A DNA stretch of 64,000 nucleotides from Powellomyces hirtus (lineage: Eukaryota; Chytridiomycota; Chytridiomycetes; Spizellomycetales; Powellomycetaceae), in the NCBI GenBank assembly GCA_025526995.1, contig JAHLKG010000011.1:682001-746000 (forward strand), read 5' to 3'. Of this stretch, positions 42,414 to 53,316 are shown in pieces (position 1 is the stretch's first letter; each line of letters begins with the position of its first letter). Position numbers and translations under genes: made by a program. The notes under the pieces were generated by a model. That model did no database searches. It was not told where the DNA came from and saw only the letters and a program-made list of their open reading frames with translations.

Positions 42414-44836
42414 ATGGACGAGAGTTACGCGGAATATGACGACTCATTGGAGGTTGACGACGCGGAGTTCATGGACGTCGACGGGGATATTGAGGCCGAC
42501 CCTGACCCAAGCACCTACATTGAAGAGGAAACGAATGGCGAGGATGCAGAAGCGGATGCCGACGTGCCCAATGAAATGAACACCGACGATGGGGATCCAA
42601 TTATAAAGGAGATTGACGTGTACTTCTCGCAAGCTTTGGCGGACCAGCTTTGCCTGTTTCAATTCCCTACTCGACCCCACCCGTTCGACGACCAAACAAA
42701 GCCAACTGTTGGTCGCATGAAACCGAATACCAAAAGGTTTGAGCTGGAGATACCATTACAAACCCGAAGTCCACATTACAATAAGGAACGTGGTGAAGAG
42801 TTGGGACAAGGAACCGACAATGCGCCAATGCGTGGAGTTTTCGACTATGATGACTCGACACCAGCGAAGCTCCTGGATAAACAGACCCTGAGTTCATCTC
42901 TGCTGCCATCGCATGCAAATTACATGATTGGCGTCATCAAGGATGATGAAATACACCTGACCTCGATTGGAACGGCGCTGCAGCTTCGAACAAGTCTTTA
43001 CTACATCGACAAGATCACTGAAAAGCAAGCGACTCGGTTTGAGGAGGATTCGCTGGAGGCAAATAAGAGGGCCAATCCGGAGTATGAAGAGGACGCGAAA
43101 GTGTTGTCCGTGACTGTAAAAGGTCCAGAAGATAAGGATGCCATACGAAAGGCGGCGCAAGTAGAGTTGCAGCGGAAGGCGGAAGAAGAGGCTTGGATGC
43201 CAATGTCGATCTACCATGCTGACTCGGAAGAATCGCACTTCATTGCGAACAGTCTGCTATCCGCAAACGAGGTCGATGTTGACTTTGTGACCAAAACGGA
43301 CTCATACTTGGATGAGATCAACCCAACCATATCAGCCATGAAGCTGGATGACAGCAACTCCCAGCTGAAGAAGGGTCTCACTCTAAATCACATTGCCCTT
43401 CTTCCTCTGAAGGACAAGCTGAAAGCTCTTCTCATGAATGCGAACGTTGCCAAGTTCTCTACGATCACGAACGTGATACCTGGTGAAGAAGATGAAGACG
43501 AGTTCCTGGCTGGACTACGGGAAGCAGCAGTTCTAGTTCGTGGAACGTGGATCGTGAGGAGCGAGCTGCTTTACAGCGGACATGCTTTGGAGGCCCGTCG
43601 ATGGCTGCTCTACATGTTTCAACGCTCTCAGTACGTCTCGCGTCGGGAGTTTGCAGAATTAGTGCGCATCCCGGGACCGATGGCGACAAGTATGTTGTCT
43701 GAGATTGCAGTTCTCGAACCGTCTGGATGGACTCTGAAAGTCACGCCAGACGAGGTTTTTGTCGATAAGTAAGCATCTTGGTTCATGGGGTCGGCCACCT
43801 GTCTCTGGAGAAGTTTGGAAGCTAACACTGTCGGCGTTTAGGTTTGAGGACATCGTAATGGAGCAGGCTGCGATTGTGCAGAGAGAAGCAGAACAGTAAG
43901 CCCACTCGCTCGTTTCCCTTTGCACGTTATATAAACCGCTCACGTTCCCTACCATTGCAGAGCTAGCGCCGCGTGGGAACCTCGTCAGCCGAAACTTGCA
44001 GCAGGCCCCTCTCGAGCGGCTCGCAGAACAGAAAATGCAGCTGGAGCCAAGCAAGCAAAAGCGCGAACCGCGGCCAAATCAAATGGTGAGTGGTCTTTGC
44101 GTAAATCTACCCTCTTTGATTACTTTCGCTAACATGCGCTTGACCATTTAGTGGTAACACAGAGCATATCCGTCAAAGGGACCAATATGGAGGAGCAGCT
44201 TGATTTCTTCATTTACGATCTGCTCGTGATGCACAACGTATCTTCAGTGCAGTATATCACCCAAGCAGCCCATACCCGTGCGACCGAGACGGGTAAGAAG
44301 CTCCAAATTTCATTGTCTTATGCCTCTGGGCATGATGACCACAAATCTCATCCATGCGCTTCCTGCCCCCCATTTTCACAGATTTGCCCGGAAACTTACT
44401 GGGTCCGGTCACTGATGAGGACGTTTTGAACTCCCTAGAGGAAACATGTATAGAGATTCGAGATGGATTGTGGGTGCGCAAAGAAGTAAAGCATCCGCCT
44501 ACTGATCAGGTACATATACCGGTGGCAATGACGTTCACAGGATCGGCCCCGCTAAGCTTTCCTCATTTCCATCACAGTATCGTCCCATCGTAATCGAACT
44601 ATTCAAAACGAAAGACATCGTCGCGAAGAAAGAAGCGAACGAGGCTGCCAAGGCGGCCGTCGGTAAAGAGATTCCTCTTGGGCCATATTCCAAAATCATG
44701 CACGAACTCGCGACGGTCAAATCCCAGGGAAAATGGGTATGTTACAGGTTTAGCGCAACACTCACTAAAATGTCGCTAAAAGCCTTCTCCCTCACAAATT
44801 CAGCAACTGAAACAATCTCCGGTATGGCCAATATGA
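42414..44836 (+). CDS. RPC37: RNA polymerase III subunit RPC37 (POLR3E/RPC5)
   Basis: 664 residues; exons 42414-43768, 43842-43895, 43961-44085, 44152-44292, 44382-44509, 44578-44736 and 44804-44836. An acidic N-terminus precedes the dimerisation region: EIDVYFSQALADQLCLFQFP, TRPHPFDDQTKPTVGRMKPN and HANYMIGVIKDDEIHLTSIG, then ALQLRTSLYYIDKI. Winged-helix-like segments follow (VRGTWIVRSELLYSGHALEA, RREFAELVRIPG). RPC37 pairs with RPC53 in Pol III initiation, termination and reinitiation. At 664 residues it resembles the longer animal POLR3E rather than yeast Rpc37. It ends 90 bp from the convergent TFB4 stop. Confidence 0.88.
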
Positions 44837-44926
44837 CCGAGATACCCAAAGGGGCCCAACACATCGAATATCAAACCACTGTAAATACTATATACAAAGG
44901 CAGCATAGCAAAACCTATTTATGAAT

Positions 44927-46237
44927 CTATCTTGAGAACTGTGTTTGGCACGTCGGGCACTGCTTGCTAATGCTGCAAAAGACTGAGTAGAAAGTATTAA
45001 CGATGGAGATCGGCAGGAATAGCAGGACAAGGTCCTTACTTGATAAACAAATAGAGCACACGTAGGCCACATCCACGACATTCTTATGACAGAAACATGC
45101 GGCTCTGAAGTCCACCTGATCCTTGTGTGGAATGCAAAGAACGTTACGCATATTCGATTCTGGCAAGAAAGTATACTTCATTGTACGTGAGTGGATGGTG
45201 CGAATTCGGTGTTGGTCACCTTTTTACCGCCTTACCAACAGGTACTGTAGCAGATTGCGTGGTTCGGGAATTTCCAAGAAGATGCCCCCGGTGATGTGGG
45301 ATGCCTGCGGAAGGAATACTGAATCCCCACCGTAATTTCGACCCTGGAAGCGGCAAACATCGATGCGCGTAGCCTGGCACAAATTGATGTCAGCTTCCAC
45401 CTTTGGAATTCCTGGACTGACAACAGAAGGGATGCCCGCCTTACCCCTTTCTGCGCAGCAAAGATGCAGTTCATCGTCGCGATGTATTGGGATGGCAGAT
45501 CCGGTGATATCGATATAACCAGGATGCGTGACTGGACATTGGAATTCTCATTCGCCCGTTTGACTCTGTTGATGTCTGAATGAACAGCAGTGAATCGAGG
45601 GGCAGTCGTTTGCGCATTGGCAACCTTTTGCTTACATGATTGAGCAAGGGACAAGGAACCCGCAATCATTGATTTGTCTTGAATGTAAAAGACGATTGGT
45701 GAGCATTCGTCCAGGATGGTTTGCTTGCAAAGTTAGTGCCTACTTTCTTCGTCAGCCTCTTTGCTCTCCGCGACCAGCTCCTTGAGCTTCATCACCACAC
45801 CCTGATCAACGTCAAAGAACTGCTTGTACGCATTTGCAGGCTTCTTGGGTGCATCCAGTAGCGCGGCTTCGGGATCAGTAGGAGGCAACGGATACAAGAA
45901 GCGACTATGTAATCCATGCGCGTCAATATCTTTCCATCACAGTCCCGAAGTGTGGTATAAACTGACCTTTGATTTGTATGGCTAGCAATAATTGCTAACT
46001 CATTATCAAACTTCAGAGATAGATGGGCATTTATAAAGATGAGAATCTGTTCGATTATCTTGATAAAGTCGAGGGGCCGTTCGGGGTCATTGGCAGCAGC
46101 TGCCCAAGCAGCCGGATTCGTGTCGACAATGACCGTGAGGAGGTTTATATCATCTACGTGCAAGTAGCAGTAGTGAGTTCCAACAACTCCGAATATGATA
46201 TCTGGCCGTACAGTACTAACTAACCCTCAGCGTTCAT
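44927..46237 (-). CDS. TFB4: TFIIH subunit TFB4 (p34/GTF2H3)
   Basis: 307 residues; exons 46225-46237, 45967-46153, 45744-45904, 45445-45677, 45236-45373, 45040-45175 and 44927-44982. The first coding exon is 13 nt. A von Willebrand A-like fold (INLLTVIVDTNPAAWAAAAN, FINAHLSLKFDNELAIIASH, RILVISISPDLPSQYIATMN, CIFAAQKG, LPQASHITGGIFLEIP, NLLQYLLYTFLPES) is followed by a C-terminal zinc finger (VDFRAACFCHKN, YVCSICLS, CPTCQTQF). TFB4 is a core TFIIH subunit in transcription initiation and nucleotide excision repair, paired with p44/SSL1. Divergent from the small secreted-protein gene. Confidence 0.9.
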
Positions 46238-46545
46238 TTCCTATCACACTGTGGGAGACGTCGGGAATGTCTGGAAAACGGGAAAGTGGAAAGCGCAATG
46301 ACAGATTCCTTCTGGGGTGCAAGTTCATTTTTCCCAATCAGGAAGTGGGGTCTCTCGTAATCTGAAAATCCTAAATCCCGCTGTTTATTCCTCCCGCGCG
46401 CCTCGTTCTAAACAAAACCTTGTTCGGCTGAACCTACGACGCACCCGATCGGCCACGTATCTTCTCAGTTACGAAATCCAATTCAACCACCGGCAACTAC
46501 ATTTGAAAACCCCTCGGACTTGAGAAGCACCCCAATCTCTAAAGC
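46238..46545. other. divergent promoter region (TFB4 / small secreted protein)
   Basis: 308 bp between start codons; no specific element identified. Confidence 0.4.
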
Positions 46546-46833
46546 ATGGCAACACTAAAGCGAATTCTGATACTGCTAGCTACAATCATCTCTTTGGTTT
46601 CAGCGGCACCAGCTACCCATCCGACGACGTCTGGTTCTACAAAGAAGGTTGGCCCAAGTCACGAAGCGCGAATAACACATCAACTTTTGGCCAGAATGGC
46701 CGCGCCCAATACTTTTTTGGGTCAGACTGATGGTGAAGGACCGACCACGTTTATTGTCAAAGGAGAACCTGGTAAAATATTTGTGGATGATATGGGGCCG
46801 GCCGTTCCGATTGAGGAGGAGTCTCAGTCGTAG
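46546..46833 (+). CDS. small secreted protein, unknown
   Basis: 95 residues, single exon. A clear signal peptide (KRILILLATIISLVSA, cleavage probably before APATHPTT) is followed by a short mature part with no cysteine. Notable are ARITHQLLARMAAPN and GPTTFIVKGEPGKIFVDD. No membrane span after the signal peptide. No family recognised. Confidence 0.6.
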   Translation: MATLKRILILLATIISLVSAAPATHPTTSGSTKKVGPSHEARITHQLLARMAAPNTFLGQTDGEGPTTFIVKGEPGKIFVDDMGPAVPIEEESQS

Positions 46834-47618
46834 GAATACCGTCGGTGAGAATGTCAATGCATAGAGCAGGTAATACAGGCAGGACCTTGAAAAGTTGCTG
46901 ATTTGTCAATATCCATCTCACATGTTTCCGCCACTTCTAGGTTCCCGACCCCAATAGACTCTGAATTCCTTGGTCATTGCAACTGCCAGTATTAAATCCG
47001 ATTGCCAGATACTAGAACATCTAGAAGTAGGAGAAGCATAACCCTGGCCCATCACTTCATTGTGCTTGAGCGCGAGCCTTGCGAGTGATTCTAAAAAGCA
47101 TTGAGTAGATACCTTAACATATTATTCATCAATGTTGTCGTAGGCAGCCATGGCGCTTGTGAAAATGAGCATGTTTTGAATCGTGCGCTTGGTCTGATTG
47201 CATGCGACTGCGTGGGAAAGAGCAGAGCGCACATGACGATGTCCGCAGTGACAAAGGAGTCGAAGCAATCGGTAGAGCTCTCCTGTGTGAGAGCGCACTG
47301 ATTTCTGGCTGATTGCAAGTCTCTGTGCACATCTTTGTGCAGGAGCAACACGACATGCCTCCATGTCTACACCCTGATCAAGGTCAAAAGAAAATACGGG
47401 TTCTCTTTAGGTCCTAGATGTTGTCTTCCACGGCATTCGTTCTTATCAGCCATTCTCGGAGAAAGTTTGCAGCAATACCAAAATAGTCGATTGTTCTGTC
47501 GAGCCTTCTGGCGCGTTGTCAAGATTCCATCCAGCCACACAAGCCAAGCCACACGCGAATCATCACCCAACAAACTGCGCAGTGCAAGTGAGGCAATTGG
47601 TTCGCCAAACGACATAAC
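46834..47618. other. intergenic region with a short minus-strand frame
   Basis: 785 bp. An 80-codon minus-strand frame starts at ATG 47364 and ends at 47122 (SVRSHTGELYRLLRLLCHCG). It has no recognised domain and no support beyond being open, so it is not called. Confidence 0.35.
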
Positions 47619-50551
47619 ATGGGAAGAAGAAAAAAAGTGATAATCGAAGATGACGGGGATAGCTCCGACGGGGGAAGGCCCGGAGATGAGGGGGAGGGTT
47701 TCGACAATCCGGACCTTGCTGAAGAAGCCGCACTCTTTGCAAACCCATATGGTCGGAAGCGGCCACGGACCAAGGAGGACAGCATCTACGGCTCATTCAT
47801 GGATACAGAGGATGCGTTTGAAACAAAAAGGGGAAGCAAATACTTGTCGGGTGTGAGCTTTGTATCGGGTACCAAGCGACCACCGAAAGCGGATGATGAC
47901 AGCGAAGGAAGCGACGAATCCGAGGAAGTGGATGACGGGAATGGCGCTGAGCCCATGGATATCGATGACGATGCAGATGCGGCAAGGCCAGGTCTTGGTG
48001 CTCGTGCGAAAATTGAAGAAGTCGATGAACGGCCCAGCTTTGGAAGAGGGGCATTTGGCCTTGGGTTCGGATTGGGCCCTGAAAGCCCCGCTGGTACGAA
48101 TACACCGCCCGAGACTGCTCATACCGGCCTCGGATTTAACCCGATCGGAAGAGGAGGGCTTGGACTAGGCGCTACGCCAGAAATGCCAACGGCCTTTGGG
48201 AAACAGAAGCCAAAAGATGCGAAAGCCCGAGAACGTGGCAAACCTCTAGAGAAGCCGAGTTCAGGAAGAGATTCCCCTCTGCAGGCCGTCGACAAGGCTT
48301 TTGGAAAGTTTGATACCAAGGGCGTCGCTTCTCGGATGATGGAGAAAATGGGTTGGAAGAAGGGTATGGGTTTGGGCAAAGAGGGCGAGGGTATCTCCGC
48401 TCCCATCGATGTGAAGCTACGCCCAAATCGTGCTGGATTGGGCATGGTTGACGAACGTACAGAAGCCTTGAAGAGAGAGCAGAAGTCAAGAGAGTTTGAG
48501 CAGCAACTGAGCGAGGAAGTCACAGTCGAAAAGGTGGAGCCACGTACCGGCCAGTGGAAACAGTCGATCGGGAAGAAGAAGGCCGCATTTAAGAGCGCTC
48601 AGGAGCTCATTGCTGAACAGGCGGATGCGCCGATTACCACCGGAAGCGCGATCAAGGCGACCAAGATTTTGGATATGACGGGCCGAGAGGTTCGCGAACT
48701 CGCCCACGTGTCAGAGGCCGCCACTGCGAATGCAGCATTCGAGGTCACTGCTGCCCGGCTGCCAGAGCTGCGACACAATGTGCGACTATTAGCAGACCTT
48801 GCTCAGCAAGATCTGCTGCACATTGGCCGACAAATGCGGATCGAGACAACACGGCAGGAACAGCTTCGTGTTCAGCAAGACAAGATCAGCAAGAAGGTTG
48901 AGGAAGAACAGAAGCGCGTGGTCCATCTGAAAGCGGTGGTGGAGCTCGCCAATGAATGTCAGGTGTCCTCACAAAAGTTCATGCACAGCCTCCAGGAAAT
49001 AAACCTCGATGCGCTTCTTATCGCGTTTTCCCCTCCGTTCCAAAAACTTCAGCACGAGTATTTCGAAGAGTACCAACGATACAAGCTGGACGAGCTGGTC
49101 ATTGCCTCGCTGGCACCCGTGATGAAACGACTTTTAGCACGATGGGAACCCCTGACTGACCCGACATATGCATCGGATGTGTTCCGTCAATGGAAACGAC
49201 TTCTAATGATCGCGTCACAAGCCGACACAAAGCGCACAGCAAATGGGTATCCAGAAGAAAGTCGGGAAATGACCCCTTACGAATCCATGATGTACAATGT
49301 CTGGCTCCCGAAAGTCCGGCAGGCGATCAACAACGATTGGGATCCGAAACAACCAGATGCTGCAATCTCATTGCTGGAATCGTGGTATGCACCAACGCCG
49401 AAGGAATCTCACGCCATTGGAGAGGATCCCGATAATGACCCCTCCAAACTCCTCCCATCCTGGTTATATCACAACATCCTGGAACAGCTCATACTGCCAA
49501 AACTGCTCCGACGGGTAGAACAGTGGAATCCATCCCAGGATCCAATACCCATATATACTTGGATACATCCATGGCTCCCACATCTGGCTGACCGGATGGA
49601 AGGCGTCTTCACGACGATAAGGCACAAGTTCCATGTAGGGTGGAGAGAGCGAAAATGGGTGCCCAGCGATCCTACAGCACTGGAAACTCTTATGCCGTGG
49701 CGGGAGGTAAGTAGTCGCGGTCTTTTGCTTTTGATTTTTTTGAGCGAAAAGGCTCACTCCCTTACTTTCTGGATGATCAGGTGTTCAAGTCGTCCGATAT
49801 GGATTCTCTCGTGATCAAGGCAATTCTGCCCAAGCTAGTGGAGACCCTACAGAACGATTTCAACATAAATCCAGCGGCTCAGGATCTTGCTCCACTGCAG
49901 AACGTGCTGGCATGGAGCGAACTCGTACCGACGCATCTTCTGGCACATCTTCTCGAAACCGAATTCTTCCCCAAATGGCACAACGTCCTGTGGACCTGGT
50001 TATCTAGCGCAGAAGCCAGTCTGGACGAGGTTGCCATGTGGTACCAAAGCTGGAAGACTCGAGTATTCTCACCAGAGCTGGTCAAGGAACCGGGGATGGC
50101 GAACCAGTTCCGAGCGGGACTGGACATGATGAACAGAAGCATTGCGATGGGAGGCGCACGCGGACCCATGCCGGCCATGCCGCTCCCAATTGCACAGCTG
50201 TCGGAAACAGCGGCTGCTGGAGGCAAGGTGGGCTCAGGGGCCAGGAGACCTGCCGCGGGTGTATCCCTGTCTGCGGCCGATACATTCAAGGATTACGTGG
50301 AGCGCATGGCAAGCGAACGAGACTTGCTGTTTGCCCCAGCCAACCGGGTCCATCCGACATCTGGGCGAGCGCTGTTCAGACTTGCTCCGGCCGCGAAAGC
50401 AGCGAGTGGAAGCGGCGGAGTCGTTGGTTACATAGAGGAAGGGGTCCTGTTTGTAGAAGACGCACAAGCTGGGTGGAAGCCCGTGGGAGTGGAGGAGGCT
50501 ATGGATCTCGCAGCCAAGCAGAGAGCCAGAGCTGGCCCGTCATTTACATAG
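47619..50551 (+). CDS. TFIP11: TFIP11-like G-patch splicing factor
   Basis: 952 residues; exons 47619-49706 and 49781-50551. An acidic N-terminus (DDGDSSDGGRPGDEGEGF) is followed by the tuftelin-interacting N-terminal segment (SIYGSFMD). The G-patch (about 235-280) is GVASRMMEKMGWKKGMGLGK. The large GCFC domain is rich in helices: YKLDELVIASLAPVMKRLLA, WLPKVRQAINNDWDPKQPDA, LLPSWLYHNILEQLILPKLL and YTWIHPWLPHLADRMEGVFT. The C-terminus has DYVERMASERDLLFAPANRV and a short PVGVEEAM region. TFIP11 activates the DEAH helicase DHX15/Prp43 to release the intron lariat. Full-length by comparison with the 837-residue human protein. Confidence 0.93.
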
Positions 50552-50734
50552 CAAGAATATCGCCAGAAACCACACGCACGCATCAGTTCATTCGAGCAGG
50601 ATGCAAAAATTATCTATATTCAAAACAAAAAAAAAACTACCGGCGCCTCAGATAAAAGCGTCAGTATATGCGTGCCCATCTATAGATATTAGGTGTCGGA
50701 CTTTCGGCTGCGATTGGCTATGGTGAATCCCACT

Positions 50735-52492
50735 CTATATGCCAAGTATGTAGAACAAGTACGGTATGAACTCGACCGCAAGCCATCCAATCCCGCAGTA
50801 CACGATCAGTTTGGCCGCAATATCGACGTCATACCGGGGAAGTCGGAACCGCAACTGTTCGGTAGATGCCAAGTGAAGCACTGATGGAGCGAAACTCACA
50901 TGGGACGCTGGAATGGATTTGTAGTCCCTATGGAAAAATGTGAGAATGGTGTAGGCGGATCGGTGGCCAGCCATATGCAAACGTACTTGTCAGCCAGGGC
51001 AAAGAATTTCCGTCCAAAGGGAAGGGCAAGCACACGATACAGCGGGGGCAGAATCGTGTAACACACTCTCTTCGTCGTAATTCTCCAGGCAACGATTATG
51101 CTAATACCTGGACATTGTGGTTCATTTGAGTACACACAGTTTGAGCGAAACCGCCGACTACTAGAACCTACCACAGGTTATCCGTTGAAACACCATCAGA
51201 AGTCCAAAGCTGGGTGCACTGAGAAAGAAGTTCGCACTATATATTGCATAGTGCCAGTTGCCAATCATGAGACCTCCCAGCACGCCAACAAAAGCAACGG
51301 AATCATCGAAACAAGGACATGGGCCCTCCGGGTCGGGGTGCACGCTGATCAGGAGGATACAGAGTGGTATCATCACGAGGGGAACTGATCACATTCATAG
51401 CGTGGGTTTGGTAAGTCTTGGCAGAGAATGACAAGAAGGACAAAATGTAAACTCACCAGTCCAACTGCTCATCAGCCACTCTTCCATTGGTGCCATGAGC
51501 CAAAACCAGTGAATGAGAACGATCCCGCCACCAACAAGGGCACCACCAACCACGTCCAACAAGGTGTGCATTCCAGTGACGATGCGACTAATGGCAATCA
51601 GGATCGAATAGGTCACCAAAACGGAGTAAATCACAGTTTGTGAACTCTCGGACCAACTGTCCGCCCAGTATCGATGGAAAAACAATGACGTGAAGAGCGA
51701 CAAAGACACCGCGTTGGCTGTATGTGTGGAGGGAAAGCCGTATTCAACGTCGATCGACGCCGATGTCGACATCCGGACAACGGGCGGGCTTAGAGGTCGC
51801 GGCAGTCCTATGTAATCCTGAGAGTGGGGAAACCAGTCTGAGCAAGGTGGACCATGATTCACCCATCCACACGAAAGAACACGGAACCGACCTTTGCGGC
51901 CCCTGAAAGGTACACGCCCGCAGCCAACATGAGCACTAAGGACCTTCCGTACACTCTGTTTTTATCCACGGATTGCCCATGTACTTCCATCGTAGACCCG
52001 CTGTCAAACCAAAACAAGCAGGGGAGCAGTAGAAGGAAAGCTGTATGTGTTCCAAGAGCACCCTGCCAAGACATTTTGGATATGAGCGGGTCTGATCGGA
52101 AGGCTAGCCCCTCCGAGAACGAGCCTTACCAGGTACTTGAAAAACCCGTCAACGAACGGAGACCGCACACGCGCTTGAAGTGCCGCGATAACCCGGGTCT
52201 CGTTTACAATACATGGGTACAGGACGGCGCGAATAGCTGCCCTCACAGACGAAGTAGGGGATTCCGGACCCGGAATAGTATCCGATGGTTTCGGATCTTG
52301 CGCACCGGGTGCCGTGTGATAAGGTGGAGGAGGTGAGGAGGAGCGGCTTCTTTGTGACGATGTCCCCTTGACATGCTGAAGTCCTGCGTCCGGTGATCCG
52401 CGCTTATCGAACAAAGGCTTCTCTTGCTTCTTCCGCTTTACCGTCCGGTTACCAGCGTGGTCACCGGCATTTGCCGTATCTGCCGTCAACAT
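50735..52492 (-). CDS. sphingoid-base-phosphate phosphatase (LCB3/SGPP-like)
   Basis: 473 residues; exons 52130-52492, 51892-52062, 51457-51817, 51172-51384, 50987-51107 and 50735-50927. A Ser/Pro-rich N-terminus precedes about eight membrane spans. The three PAP2 phosphatase motifs are present: KDYIGLPRP (KX6RP), GFPSTHTANA (PSxH) and SRIVTGMHTLLDV (SRX5H). The family marker CPCFDDSVAFVGVLGG and the C-terminal RYDVDIAAKLIVYCGIGW are also clear. The enzyme dephosphorylates long-chain-base phosphates at the ER, controlling ceramide and sphingosine-phosphate levels. An alternative start at 52558 would add 22 residues. Confidence 0.92.
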
Positions 52493-53316
52493 TTTGCCAC
52501 CGCTTCTACTACTAATATCAGCGATAAACGCAGGAAACGGAGGCGAACGAACAAGCAATGCGGAATTGGAACTACAAAAAAAGCCATTTGGAAAACGGAC
52601 GAGTCGCTGAGGGGTGTCACGTGATGGAAATTAAGCGCGTGTCATGTCCTACCTGGTATTACAGACCTTGCACCCGGTAAAGGGTTGAAGTGTTTCCCAG
52701 CTTCTCGGTCTCGGCTCCCCGCACAGATTAAACGTGTGATGTGAGGAGAAATGCCATTTCAATGATGGTCGCCGTGTATTCCCATTTCAATTTCTTCTCT
52801 GTCTTTACGCTCCTGTTGCAATGTTGTGGTATGTGGATGAGGCTTCCTATCATGAAGGATACTAAGGACACTTCTTCTTAGCAAAGCTTTTGTTTTCCAT
52901 GACTTTGCAAGGCAGGACGCGAACTTTTCCGAAGCCCGATCGATGACGAAAGCGATGCCGTAATGGATGACTGATGCTGTTTATAACCACCCGGATGATA
53001 ACCTCCTGTGTCACTTATTATTGTTATTGCCCATTCCACAATTGCCAGTTCATGCTCGTCTTGCGCGCTTTCCCTTTCCTTTGCGTTTAGACTGCTAGCC
53101 AGCTTTGCTACATTCTTTCTTTCTGCTTGGAAATTGCAAGAGTCGAACTGTCCTGGCTTTATCGCAAAGTCGCCAAAATACAGTTCTCGTCTTGTACGGC
53201 TCTCTACTTATCCCGGTGTGGTTAATACTGCACCACCCCTGTGCACACTGATTGCACACTGGTTCCGCGTTTCTATTCTTGTGTGGAGTGTGTGTGGAAG
53301 ACAAAAGTGACTGTTA
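52493..53316. other. divergent region, 0.8 kb
   Basis: Between the phosphatase and Mdv1 starts. C/T-rich segments at 53015-53120; no gene or RNA recognised. Confidence 0.4.

Noticed and set aside
50038..50655. 205-codon plus-strand frame overlapping the end of TFIP11
   Set aside because: Different frame from the conserved TFIP11 sequence; no family signal.
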